Assembly: GCF_030867095.1 (NCBI RefSeq)
Contig: NC_081827.1
Coordinates: 216,321,810 to 216,385,809, forward strand
Direction: 5' to 3'
Length of the DNA stretch: 64,000 nucleotides
Source: Alligator mississippiensis
Lineage: Eukaryota > Chordata > Crocodylia > Alligatoridae
Part shown: one piece after another, positions 35,813-48,100 of the stretch
Layout of the letters: every line of letters begins with the position of its first letter
Position numbering within the stretch: position 1 is the stretch's first letter
Translations under genes and position numbers: made by a program
Notes under the pieces: generated by a model
The model's database searches: none
Told to the model about the DNA's origin: nothing
The model's input: the letters and a program-made list of their open reading frames with translations, nothing else

Positions 35813-36540
35813 CAGGTTGGTATTCTGCCATACTTGCTAATCTTCCTGCATATTGGGATGCTTTGTTCCTGCACTCTCAGTAAGACTTCTTTAAAGTACA
35901 GCCAGCTCTCCAAGACTCCTCTCCCCCTCAGACTGGCTTCCCAAAGGATCCTGCCTATGAGCTCCCTAAGCAAGTTGAAGTCTGCTTCTCTGAAGTCCAG
36001 GGTCCTTACTATGCTACTCTCCTACCTTCCTTTGCATAGGACCCTAAACTGAATCATCTCGTGGTCACTGCTGCTCAAGTTGCCATCTATTATTACATTC
36101 CCCACCAATTCTTCCATTTGTGAAGAGCAGATCAAGTAGAGCATGACCCCTAGTTGACTGCTCCAGCACTTGTACCAGGAGGTTGTCCCAATACTCTCCA
36201 AAAACTTACTTGATTGCTTGTGCACTGCTCTATTGCCCTCTCGGTAGATGTCAGGGTGATTGAAGTCCCCCATGAGAACTAGGGCTTGTGAATGGAAACT
36301 TTGGCTAGCTGTTTGAAGAAAGTCTCATCCACCACTTCCTCTTAGTCTGGCGGTCTATAGCAGACCCCCATCACGACATCACCTTTGTTGCTTTCCTCTC
36401 TGAACCTAAACCAGAGACTTTCAACAGGCCTATCTCCAGTTTCATATTGGAGCTCTAAGCAATCATATACCTATCCTTGACAGTGCTCCAGTCATGTGAG
36501 CTATCCCACCAAGTCTCTGCAAGGAAATTTGGTGCAAAGC
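35812..36540 (-). pseudogene. CR1 LINE endonuclease debris, - strand
   Basis: Frames on the - strand give VCYRPP (near 36360), MGDFNHPDIYRE (near 36270), SSDHEMIQF (near 36060) and IPTWLS (near 35820), the CR1 endonuclease order with frameshifts and stops between. The reverse transcriptase part does not follow at 35812. It could be the upstream part of the CR1 whose 3' end lies at 30164-30437, split by the retrovirus with loss of the middle, or a separate insertion. Confidence 0.8.
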
Positions 36541-36706
36541 GTTATGAGCTTTTGGTGCAAAGCATTAGAAGAGAGAGAGTGCACATACTCACTGCATGGG
36601 TACTGCTAGGGCAAAAGTCTTCCAAGTTAAGTGCTTGGGGCCCATATGCACCAATAGTGGAATGTACATATGAAAAATGCATCTTAAGCAACTACAGTTC
36701 TTATAG

Positions 36707-36987
36707 CAGCATTTCACAACATTCCTATAACTGCAATATACTGGTATGCTGTCAGGCATGTCCAGGTGTGCCATGGCATTTTGGGCTAGAGCCACACCCC
36801 CTGCCTGCTGCTGCTGCAGACACAGATAGATGGGGAGTGTAGCTCCAGCCAGGCAGAGGGCATGGCTCCAGCCCAAAATGCCATTCGGGTGGCTGTGCAC
36901 CACCCCTCCCCATTGGTGCCCAGCTGACCTCAGTGCTTTTTTATTTAGGTAAGTGTGCCGTGAGGCGAAACAGTTTGGAAAAAGCTG
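36707..36987. mobile_element. Non-autonomous hAT-like element with 8-bp target duplication
   Basis: 281 bp from CAGCATTTCACAAC to GTTTGGAAAAAGCTG, imperfect inverted ends, flanked by TCTTATAG (36699-36706) and TCCTATAG (36988-36995). Contains the GTCCAGGTGTGCCATGGCA and GTGTGCCGTGAGGC sub-terminal sequences typical of hAT MITEs. Confidence 0.7.
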
Positions 36988-37210
36988 TCCTATAGCATGG
37001 AACTTTCCTTTGTCCAGTGTTCCCCATACACATGCATTTAATACTCTCTGTGATATGTTACCCCCAAGAAATTTTTTTATATGCCTTTTTTTTTTTTTTT
37101 TTAAGGGCATAGTCCTCTTCTATGTGACTGATTCCTCAGATCCTCTATTTTGGTTTTTGATAGAATGATTATATCAGTACAGTAAATTTTTTGTATTCAT
37201 ATATATTTAT

Positions 37211-38074
37211 TAGGGCTGTGTAAAGCTTCAGTAGCCAATTCAATTCGGAGGAGATTCAGCCCGATCTGGGGACTGAATCTCCAAATCCAAATCGAATCAG
37301 GAGATGAATTAAAAGCATCAAATCAATTTGAAGCATCTGAATCACTTTGGAAAAAGAGTTGGTGATTCAGTCATAGACTAAATAGGCAGCTGACACACCT
37401 GCCTCCAGCTGGTAAGTCTGTTGGGGTTGGGGGAGGGGGTAGGGAAGGGACATGGGAGAGGGAGGGATTGGGGCTGCCCAGCAAGAGCGGGGGGCACATT
37501 ACTCAGGGTCAGGGGTGGGGGGGTATGGGATGCGGGCACAGCAGCGCCTGGAGTAGGGGCTCTGCCCTGCTGCCACTTGCCCAGCTAGGGCGGGATGTGG
37601 GCATGGCTCACTGCAGATGGAAGGGGGCAAGCAGCAGCAGGGCACAGCCCCTACTCCCAGCACTGCCATGCCCGCATCCTGTGCCCCCCCCATGCCGGCT
37701 GCAAGTGGCAGCAGGGCAGAGCCCCCACTCCTAGCGCTGATGAGGGTGCAGCAGTGCTGGGAGCAGAAGCTATGCCCTGCTGCTGCTTGCCCCCTTCCAC
37801 CTGGAGTGAGCCACAGCCACATCCCATCTCCCCCCCACCCTGGCTGGGCAAGCAGCAGCAGGGCAGACCCCCGCTCCAAGTGCTGCCGCACCCACACCCC
37901 TCTGCCCCTCTCCCCAAGTAATGTGCCGATTCGTGCCGGCTGGGCAGCTTGTCCCAGCCTCAGTCCTTCCCTCCCTCCTTCCCCAACCCCAACAGACTTA
38001 CCAACTGGAATCAAATCACTGTCCTCCAAATCAGCCGAATCCAAAATGAATAATTCCCTCTTCTCACAGTCCTA
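37211..38074. mobile_element. hAT-like MITE, GC-rich interior
   Basis: Starts TAGGGCTGTG and ends CACAGTCCTA, exact inverted complements except one base, with AATTCGG/CCGAAT sub-terminal sequences. The 37440-37990 interior is GC-rich and open in many frames on both strands; those ORFs have no domains and repeat CTGCCCTGCTGCCACTTGCC-like units on both strands, so I reject them as genes. Confidence 0.6.
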
Positions 38075-38329
38075 ATGTTTCTATGCAGGCTGAAAATTAG
38101 AAGTTTCCTAAACATTCTAGGCTTTGGATTCTGAAGCAGCCCTCCAACTGGAGTAGTGGGGCAAAAAAATTAACTGCTTTTAAGATGGAGTCAAATAAGT
38201 TTATTAAAGAGTTTTATATGAAAGACTGTCTGCAGAAGCAGGGCAGTGGAGTCCTTGGAGATCCCTATGAGTTTTATGTTTCTATTTGCATCACTTAGTG
38301 AATTCATGTCTCTAAAGGTATAGTTGTAA

Positions 38330-38878
<549 letters not shown>

Positions 38879-39149
38879 AACAAGTTCCAAGGTCTGGTGT
38901 TTGATCTTGTTACAAAGCAAGCATTTGATATCACCATCATGATTCTTATCTGCCTTAACATGGTCACAATGATGGTAGAAACAGATGAACAAAGTAAACA
39001 AGTGACTGATGTTTTAGACCAGATTAATGTGGTCTTTATAGTCCTTTTCACTGGAGAATGTGTCCTGAAACTGTTCTCACTCCGTTATTACTACTTCAAA
39101 ATAGGCTGGAACATTTTTGATTTTGTAGTTGTCATTCTCTCCATAATAG
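38879..39149 (+). CDS. SCN9A: Voltage-gated sodium channel alpha subunit, domain IV S1-S3 exon
   Basis: This 271-bp exon encodes S1 ([20 protein letters not shown]), S2 ([20 protein letters not shown]) and S3 ([14 protein letters not shown]) of domain IV, the sensor that controls fast inactivation. It ends one base into a Gly codon (phase 1) before [19 protein letters not shown] is closer to SCN9A/SCN4A than to SCN1A-3[14 protein letters not shown] has a Lys where I recall Thr in the mammalian paralogs. Confidence 0.95.
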
Positions 39150-39309
39150 GTAAGAACTACTTATGTTCAAAAAGGAATGTAATGAAAGGATAAAAAAATA
39201 TTTTAAGTATGCTACCACCTTTTAAATTTGTATTTAATAAATCAAAATTACAAGGTCAAACAGGTAATTTTCACTTCCTTTGATTCTACACTAAATAAAT
39301 ATTATAATT

Positions 39310-39741
39310 GGGATGACTATATGGGAGAACAGGAATTCTGAGCACCCCCCTCCCTTTCCCAACCCTCCAAAGTCAGCAGCTACAGGCAGAGGCAGGGTTG
39401 GGGTGGCATGGTGCACTGAGAATGGGGGGAAGCAGCAAAGCCTACTTGTCATGCTGTGCTTCTCTGCCTCCCTTCCAGACTGCAGCCCATGCCCCTATAT
39501 TTCCAGGATACTCGTTTTAATTAAAATCATAGAATCAAAGGACCAGAAGGGACCTGGATGTCTGGCCCCCTACTATGGGCAGGAGGTTATTGGGTTCAAA
39601 CGAGCTCAATGAGGTGCTTAGCTAGCCTCCTCTTGAACACCTCAAAGGAACACCTCCAAGTCTCACCTACCAGCCAGAACGAGCCTTCAACATCTGGGAC
39701 TGTCCCAGCTAAATCAGGACATCAGGATGTATGGTCACCCT
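39310..39741. mobile_element. DNA-transposon-like repeat with a CR1 3' end inside
   Basis: Left end GGGATGACTATATG, right end GTATGGTCACCCTAA, whose reverse complement is TTAGGGTGACCATAC. This pairs with the CTGTCCCAGCTAAATCAGGA sub-terminal motif of a widespread amniote hAT-like repeat. Confidence 0.5.
39523..39690 (-). mobile_element. CR1 LINE 3' fragment, - strand
   Basis: AAAATCATAGAATCAAAGGA then CCAGAAGGGACCTGG, with CTAGCCTCCTCTTGAACACC further on, parallels the 3' end of the - strand CR1 at 18770-18910. It is short and diverged. Confidence 0.65.
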
Positions 39742-40945
39742 AACTATTCTACTATGTTATTATTCTCCCTACTCCCTATTCACCCTATGTTACTATTGTC
39801 AGTACCAGAACTTCTGTTAAGTATTAATGTTAATATCCATTAATTTTTCATAACATAGTGAAAAAGAGTCAAAGTGGAAACAGAACCTGTGTAATGGCTT
39901 TTAGTAGATGATATTAAGAAAACTTGAGAGTGTACATTTTTAGTTTTTTCCCTATTCATAGTCTTCACCAAAAACAGATAAAGTCTGTCTGTAACCCAGA
40001 TTACAGGTAACCTTGTGGGTAGGCTACCGATAAAAGAGGCAGAAACACGTGTACAGCCCAACCTTTTTATTTGCTTGCACATAAAAACATGGAAACAAAC
40101 CTTTATCCCAAAATCTATCTCACTACACATGACAACACAACATAGATTCTCATCTATACTGGTTGGGGAGACTTGAGAGATGGGAGGAGGGTAGCACGCA
40201 GATTGGCAGGAGGACTTTTTGAATTTGCTGAGGTCTCTAAATTTCCCTTTAGCCTATGCCCAATATTTATAGATGACTGGTTCTAATATTCTAATAAATG
40301 ATCCCCGATAGGCTTTATTTAAATTTCTTTGTTTCAATGAAACTTTTGGAACTACTTATGGACTTGGAAGTTGCCGGTTAGTTGGGATTTATATCCTTAG
40401 GAAAGAAAGAGGGAGGGTTTCTAATCTCCTTTCCTTCCCCATTGAGTGCTGTTCAACACTGCCGTGTTTCTTCTTTATCTTAGTTTATGGTCTTCTCTGA
40501 CAAGGGTTATTTGTGTTTTTACAAAGTATCTAAGCATCTTAACAAAAATACATCTATCGTAGCGAAATAGCTTCTAATACATTTGGTTACATCAATCACT
40601 ACTATTATTTTAAGATGAAGCTATGATATAATGTATTTGGATTACTTAATCCAAATACATTATCCCCTTATCTCCTTTCAGGCCTCGTGCTTTGTTTAAT
40701 TGTGTTTGATGGCTTCTCTTACTTTGCTGACCAAGCTAGTTGCCACATCTGCAAAGGTTCACACTACAGTCACTCAGAAACAGGCTTTGGGGCCTTCTGC
40801 TTAGCCACACTTCTGCAGCTTGGCCTAGGCCCCTTGAAAATGGCCAAGGCTGGCAACATGTCCTAAATTATTCTCTGTGATAGTAGAAAATTTAAATTAG
40901 TAGAAATATATTCTCCTTACATGCATTTGTGTTTTTGTTTTACAG

Positions 40946-42129
40946 GTATGTATCTAACTGATTTGATTGAAGAATATTTCGTGTCCCCCACCTTGTTCAG
41001 AGTCATCCGACTTGCCCGAATTGGTCGAATCCTGCGACTCATTAAGGGAGCTAAAGGGATTCGCACTCTGCTCTTTGCTTTGATGATGTCTCTTCCTGCT
41101 TTGTTTAACATTGGCCTCCTGCTCTTTCTGGTCATGTTTATCTATGCCATATTTGGAATGTCCAACTTTGCCTATGTTAAGAGGGAAGCTGGGATTGATG
41201 ACATGTTTAACTTTGAAACTTTTTGCAACAGCATGATCTGCCTATTTCAAATTACCACATCTGCTGGTTGGGATGGCTTGTTAGCACCAATTCTTAACAG
41301 TGGGGAGCCAGACTGTGACCCATATAGAGTTCACCCTGGAAGCTCTGTTAAAGGAGACTGTGGTAACCCTTCAGTTGGGATTTTCTTTTTTGTCAGTTAC
41401 ATTATCATATCATTTCTAGTTGTAGTAAACATGTATATTGCTGTGATTTTGGAGAACTTCAGTGTTGCAACTGAAGAAAGTGCTGAGCCTTTGAGTGAGG
41501 ATGACTTTGAAATGTTCTATGAAGTTTGGGAAAAGTTTGATCCAGATGCAACACAGTTCATAGAGTTTAGTAAACTGTCTGATTTTGCATCTTCACTGGA
41601 TCCTCCTCTCCATTTACCAAAACCAAATATAATTCAGCTTATTGCAATGGATCTGCCCATGGTAAGTGGTGACAGAATTCACTGCCTGGACATCTTGTTT
41701 GCTTTTACAACACGTGTTTTGGGTGAAAGTGATGAAACAGATGCACTTCGAATAGAAATGGAAGAACGTTTTATGACTGCAAATCCTTCCAAAGTCTCCT
41801 ATGAACCAATTACAACCACATTAAAAAGAAAGCAAGAGGAAGTATCTGCTACTGTTATTCAGCGTGCTTATAGACTATACCTTTTAAAGAAATCAGTGAA
41901 AAAAATTTCATTTATGTATAGCAAAGATAAAGTTGATCTGCCTATGAAAGAAGATATGCTTATCGATAAGCTGAGTGAAAATTCAGGTCCCGAAAAAACA
42001 GATGTGACCTCATCCACAACCTCTCCACCATCCTATGATAGTGTAACAAAGCCAGACAAAGAAAAATATGAAAAAGACAAATCAGAAAAAGAAGACAGAG
42101 ATAAAGATATCAGGGAAAGTAAAAAGTGA
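40946..42129 (+). CDS. SCN9A: Voltage-gated sodium channel alpha subunit, last coding exon: domain IV S4-S6 and C-terminus
   Basis: 1184 bp, phase 1 start, stop TGA at 42127-42129. It encodes the S4 ladder ([20 protein letters not shown]), S5, the pore with the DEKA alanine (41263-41265) and outer-ring aspartate (41272-41274) in TTSAGWDG, S6 ([20 protein letters not shown]), the EF-hand-like domain, an IQ motif (41857 on, [13 protein letters not shown]) for calmodulin, and PPSY (42025-42036), a Nedd4-type ligase site. Cys replaces the usual Gly in FETFCNS (41224-41226). [20 protein letters not shown] and DKEKYEKD favour SCN9A, while the last residues ([18 protein letters not shown]) resemble SCN2A. 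Family certain; SCN9A is my best ortholog call, perhaps 70% sure. Confidence 0.95.
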
Positions 42130-43149
42130 AAGAAGATAAAGACAAATTGTTCATGACAAATTGTTTTCAGCCTGAGATGGTGATATTTTTGTCAATAGGA
42201 CTCTTTTGGGAGCTCTATGCCAAACTGACATATTTTTACAAATATACCCACATACTTAAGGTCAGTGCCTATATAAAGACAATGGCCCCTCATTATCCAA
42301 CTGTGACTCTGTAACGGGGGCAACAACCTTGCCAGGAAATTAGTTTTCATGACCAGTTGGCCCTAATGAAGAGACAACACAAAATGGCTACTCAGACTGT
42401 AGGGACCATTGTAAGGGGTGCAAAATTATAATTATGTGTATGTTAACAAAAATACGTTAGTGGAGCAGTTGTATCCACTGTGTGCATTTCAACTGCCACA
42501 TTTGTCCTAGTGTTGTAAAAAGTTTTGTTGGTACAAACATTTGTTTTAATTCAGATTGTTCTATCTGGTTTTTTATGTAGAGAAGAGATCATTACTCTTT
42601 CACAAATATACCCATGTCAGCTATTTATTTTAATGGAATAATGAGGTGTTTATGATTCTCTTCAAGATTATTAAAACACACACCCCATCCCCCTATACCA
42701 CTGTGTCTGAGGCCTTGTACAAACTGTTAGTTTCTCCTGGGAGAGTTGCTGCACTCCCAGTAGAAACCACAAGAGTACAGAAGTTCAGGCTTTTTCTCCC
42801 AGAGTGAAAATGGCTGCTCCAGGAAAAAATAACATGGGAACAACCAGGGTTAAACCAGTTCCACAAGAGTTTATCCTGGGAGTGCAAATGTCTGTGCATA
42901 CTGATGATACAAGCTGATCCTGGGCAGTAGGGGTAGCCAATCAAGGCTACCCTATGTACTGCTACTATGTGTTAACAGGCAGATTAAGGGAGCCTGCAGA
43001 ACATACTGAGATGTGTACATAGTACACATTGGGTGTGTGTGTGTGTGTCTGTCCCCGCAGCTGCACAGTGTTAGCACTGCAAGCTCTCCACTCTTCAGGG
43101 TCTTAACATTCAAATGTCTGTACATGTGGCTCTGGGTATGTTTTTTTTT

Positions 43150-43151
43150 TG

Positions 43152-43182
<31 letters not shown>
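43150..43182. repeat. (GTTTT)n microsatellite in the 3' UTR
   Basis: Six or so tandem GTTTT units following a T-run; a (TG)n run lies about 100 bp before it at 43031-43047. Confidence 0.9.
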
Positions 43183-43183
<1 letters not shown>

Positions 43184-45133
43184 CCATAAGAACAAACCTG
43201 AGAGAATTCTCCCAGATTATATGAATGTGTGTACACAGACTAAAACAGAGCAGCAATCACAAAAAGATGACAGAAGACCATAATATCAGTAAATGCAAGT
43301 TATCAGTAAATAAAAGCAGAGGTGTCAATTCTTGGAAGAAGGTTAGATGTTGGTACAGAATGAGTTTATTAGTTTCCATTTTTTCTTATTAGTTTAGATT
43401 CCTTTGAAGTATGTAATTGGTTAGTTGTTATAGTCTGATTTTCTGTCATGTTCAGGTAGACATGATTTACATGAAGGCATGCTACTTTATAGCTCATGCA
43501 TGGAAAAGTATGAAGTCAGAGAACAGCAGAGTTATTGCTACTTCCAGGTTTCAAAGTGGCTCTTATTCTGATATATTTTAAAAATATTTGTATTGTAGAG
43601 TAGCCATAAAGATCACAGAGTTGCACAATGGATTTGAAAATATAGAATGGTGATTTTTTTTTAAAACATAGACCTTTTAATGTCATGCAGTCCATACTTC
43701 ATCCAGGGTCTGGATCTACAACCTATGATGATTATTTTCAATGGGAATAGACCATTTAAGATGAAAAATGGAGTTGCAAGTTTAAATCAGTAGGAAAGAA
43801 TAGTACCCTTTGGACAAGTATTGCCTTGATTTATACCTCAGGCTAACAATACCTGTTGCAGTTGTACATGGGAGAGATGTGAGAAAAGATGTAAGTCAAG
43901 GAATTTAGTTCTTATTTTTTTTCTTTTTTTTTACTATATGAACTTAATCTTCCCTAAAATACCAAAATGACCAAAAGGATATAGTTATTCTGCTTTATTC
44001 TGCAATGTTGTTTTAGATGTCTTCTGTTCCCAGAAAGACTAACATTGTACTCAATAACTAAGTGCCCCCTGTTATTTAAATAGCTCACAGTGGTGCATGT
44101 TTGAGCAAGGAAATAATGACCTGAGCACAGTATTTATTGCATCAAATATGTACCTTAATAAGTGTAGTTTATAAATTTTCTATAGATACAATCCAATATT
44201 CTCTACTAGTATAAACATATGGAGGTATCTGCACTCACTGATGCATGCTTACCTTGCCCTTGCTGCTGTATCTTACACCTTCCAAAGCTTAGAAGGCTAA
44301 TAGGGGAAGCCTTGTGTCAGTGGTAAAGTGAAACAGTTGTTCACCAAGAGTTCATTCATCTCGGTAAGCAATAGTTTGCTACTAGATTTTCTTTTGTGAT
44401 TTTTTAATTAATCATATAGTATGTAACCAGATTATACAAAACAAGTAAACTGCTTAACTTGATGAAAATATGGGCTTAGAAAAGAGTTTTATAATAAAAT
44501 ATAAATATTATTTTAAAAATCACTTTATTTTTAGCATTTTGTACTTATAATGAGGAATTACACTTATATTCAAGTTGTTATCACAGTCATTTTTATTCCT
44601 TCTATCCAAGACACATCATTGAAAAGCTTCAGATACAAAGAAGTGAATGGATAGTTGTAAGTTTCTGGTTATTATACTGGAACTTTATTTTAATATTGAA
44701 GTAATTTTAAATAAAATGGGAACCATAGTTCATTTACCCCTGAGTAGGTTGTTCTTTATATGTAGAAGTTGAAAGGGAATTTAAAAATGTTGAATTCATA
44801 GCACTGTCTGCATCAAGTTTCAAGGTAGTCTTAATCATGGAACTCTTGCTCTTTCCCAGCATTTCTTTACATAGACAATTATTCTTGTTGATTCACCTTT
44901 TACTTGAACTGTTCTAAATATAATTGGGAATCCACAGCTTTTTCCACATGAGCGAAGTTGTGAACATGTATAACCAATCAGAGCAGGATATCTTGTGATT
45001 CTTGCATAAGGAGAAATTAAAGATAGGTACATTCTTTTTCTAAAACTATTGGCTTGTAGTGTATTGGTGAACTGCATGCAGGAAAATGTTTTACCATAAA
45101 TAACAGTAATCTACATTGCTCATAAGCCAAAAG

Positions 45134-45139
45134 AATAAA
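45134..45139 (+). promoter_or_regulatory. Likely poly(A) signal AATAAA
   Basis: AATAAA in AAGCCAAAAGAATAAAGACT, directly after the conserved-looking GTGAACTGCATGCAGGAAAA block. Earlier candidates (43309, 44493 and 44710) could serve as alternative sites. Confidence 0.6.
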
Positions 45140-45155
45140 GACTAAATTTTTATCC

Positions 45156-48100
45156 TCTATATTTGTTAAGTCTTTGTGTTTTTTACTGTCTAATATTAAT
45201 ACAAATTAATTCATGGGTTTTTATTAAAATAACAGGGGACTCTTTTTAGTGATGAGGCTGGATACATTCTGGATTTTGCCAGTATTGACAGACACTTGTT
45301 ATCATCTGATATATATATTTTAAATCATATGTAATGAATTATTAGTCTTGGTTCAGTTTCTAATGGACAGCCTCATGACACAAAGTAAGTGATGAGGCAC
45401 CTGTTCATTGTGTTTAGGATTAAATGGGCATAGCCTCTGCAATTTTTGTCATATCCACAGAGGTCCCTTCAGATTAAGTTGGAGGCACATGCTGGAACAG
45501 TGTGGGATTGCTTTTGTATTGCTGTTGCCCATGCTTTACAAAGCCTGTGGCTTTAAAGGGGACTCCAGCCTGCAACATGATTGGTACGGCATCTTCCACA
45601 AAACATTATATGAACTCCTAAGGAAAAACAAGAAAAACGAATTATGAAAGCAAATGCCATAAAAGTTACAAATGTTAAATTGTATTTCTTCTTTCATGCT
45701 TATTTTTTTATATTTGCAACTTGCCTAGAGTCCAGGCCAGTGCTGTAGTGCTGTAAGCTATTAGTAGTTGTTGCTGTTAACAATGTTCTGGGTGCTGTGA
45801 AAGAGATAACATGATACAACCCCACAAGTTCTAAACGTGAATAAATCACTGGAGAGGAAGAAAATCAATCTTAATGGTTTCGGTTATTTTTTAAATCTTT
45901 CTTCTTCATCATTAGAGGTTGGAGATGCATCATTGGTTGCTGATAAATTAGTTTTAAAAATAGACCTAAGTATAAATTCACTGATTAACACTTCCAATTT
46001 ATTTGATTCATTATTTCTTCTAAATGTGAATTAACGAAACAACTACCTAAGGCCACTGGCAGACATTAAAACAACAGTACTGTTGGGATTAGAGAAATTT
46101 TATGCTGCATCCCAAATATTATGCCTCCTGTCATACTCTTCTGGCAGGACAGGAGGTGTAATGTTTGACATAAGGTATAAAATGGCTTTGATTCCAATCG
46201 CACCATTGTGGAGGTGCACCCAGCCCAATCCTGTAGATCAGGGAGGGGGCAGCTCTGTCCTGGGCTCAGGGAAGTCCCCAGCCTCTAGCAGGTTCCATAG
46301 CAGGACTGTCTAACAATCAGAAGGGGCTCAGGGCAGTCTCTGGTCCAGTTTATGACCCTGAACTATCTGGGCTAGGGCTAACAATCAGCTGAGTGTCAGC
46401 CCCAGCAGTCTGGAGGGCTTTCCCCACCCTGGGAGTTAAAATCTCACACCTGGCAGCTCTGATGGGCATGGGGAATCTGGGACTCCCAATGGAAAAATAG
46501 GGGCTGAAGGGCTTACCCCACCAGGGACTTTAAACCACAGTCCCTATTGGGAGGCCCTGATCTCTTCCCCTCACCTTCAGGGCAGCCCTGGGCTGGTGTA
46601 AGACCAGGGCTGTCCCAGGCCAGTCCCAAAAATATTGTTGGCAGGCCAGGAGGAGACCAGGGCTGTCCAGAGTTGATCCCAATTATCAGCTGATTGTCAA
46701 ACACTATTTTTGTAGCCCTGTAGGGGGTGCAAATCTGCCTGCTCAACTGTTGAAGTAGTACAAATGTAACCTTTGTCCATATTCATTTTTTTTTGGTTAT
46801 AACACAATATCTCAACATCTGACTTTTTTTTAGATTTGTGTAATTCCTATTGATAGCAATGAAAGTATGTTACAAATGCCTATCTAAATAAATGTATGAA
46901 ACATAAGGTGTCTTAGAAATTATTCTAGGACATTCAGAAGTGATTTGGCTTTATGAAGATAAAATAGGCTATAGTGCATATGGGGTGCATCTACACATGC
47001 CCCTATGGCACCATTGTCACTGTGCTTCCAAAAGGAAGTACTAAATGATGATGCAGTAACAGCCCATACTGCACTGTGCACATGGCACACGGTTATTTTT
47101 AGCTGTTGTGTCACTGTAGCAATGCACTATACTGAGGGAGTGTGTAACTACAGCAACACATCTTCAGCATCATGGTTTTTGCCCACAGACACTACATTGT
47201 TGTAGTGTGTTGCTACAGCGACGTAGCATCATGTGCCACTGGGATCTAGTTAGTTCAAAAAGTGAAAAAGGAAGATTTTCCAACACTAGTGGCTGTCCCA
47301 ATGTTAGGCATATCACCCAAGAGTCCAGAAACTTCTGCTGTGCTCTCTTCTTGTTAGCACACAGAGAAGTGCTAGGGTAAGCTTTCAAGTTACGGAGGGA
47401 AATGCTCCTCCTCCTCCTCTTGTATGCTGTTCCAAATTAGTTTCATTTAACTACACTGGCAATGTAACGTCTACCATTGATTCATAGGGAAGAGCTTATG
47501 AAGCCTCTAGAAAATGACTACTAGTACAAGAGAAAAGAAGTTAAGTTCTTGGCCTTGTTCAATTAATGACAACAGTCTTATTGACTTCAGGCTAGAATTC
47601 ACCCCTTATTTTTTTAGCCACAATTTTTGAGGATTCCCTCTTCTGTCAACATTGCACACCAGAAACATTACAGCAATCACTTGCTTTTGGAAGCACCCAT
47701 TTAGCACAAGCTGAGTTACTTGCGCTAAAAAAAATGGGGACGAAAAGGAACCTCCGACAGTTGTTACCACTTTAGAACTTGTAACAAATATTTCGGCAAT
47801 TCTAGTTCCATCCTGTTGAGGGCACAAACATCTGCCAGCTCACTATGATATTCTCTGGTTTCTGTCTTAGATTTAGTCTACTAAGAAATCAGTACATAAA
47901 ATAAAGATTTAAATAGTAGTGAAGAAAATAGAGATATTAATAAAACTTTTAGCTTTATGCTTTGTTTCTTTTCAAAGCAATTTAGATGATGCTGATATGT
48001 GAAAATAGTATTATTTGTGCTTTGTAGAGAGCACTTTTGCTTCCAGGTTCAGGTTTTACAGCAGCTTGTAATACTATATGCAGCACTCAGACTGCACCGG

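Larger units (their letters stand above)
39150..40945 (+). other. 1.8-kb intron
   Basis: Donor GTAAGA, acceptor GTTTTACAG. Contains a MITE with GGGATGACTATATG and ATGGTCACCCTA ends (39310-39741), and within it a CR1 3' end (39523-39690). Nothing recognised in 39742-40940. Confidence 0.85.
42130..45155 (+). other. Sodium channel 3' UTR
   Basis: About 3 kb of AT-rich sequence after the stop. Blocks such as CAGCCTGAGATGGTGATATT, AACTGCCACATTTGTC, AATAATGACCTGAGCACAGT followed by ATTTATTGCATCAAATATGT, and GTGAACTGCATGCAGGAAAA look like what I remember of mammalian SCN2A/SCN3A 3' UTRs, in the same order, ending shortly before an AATAAA. It contains a (TG)n run (43031-43047) and a (GTTTT)n run (43150-43182). 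The match is from memory and was not aligned. Confidence 0.7.

Noticed and set aside
37468..38075. ORFs up to 181 codons on both strands
   Set aside because: GC-rich interior of a MITE with repeated CTGCTGCTTGCCC units; open in most frames, no recognisable protein.
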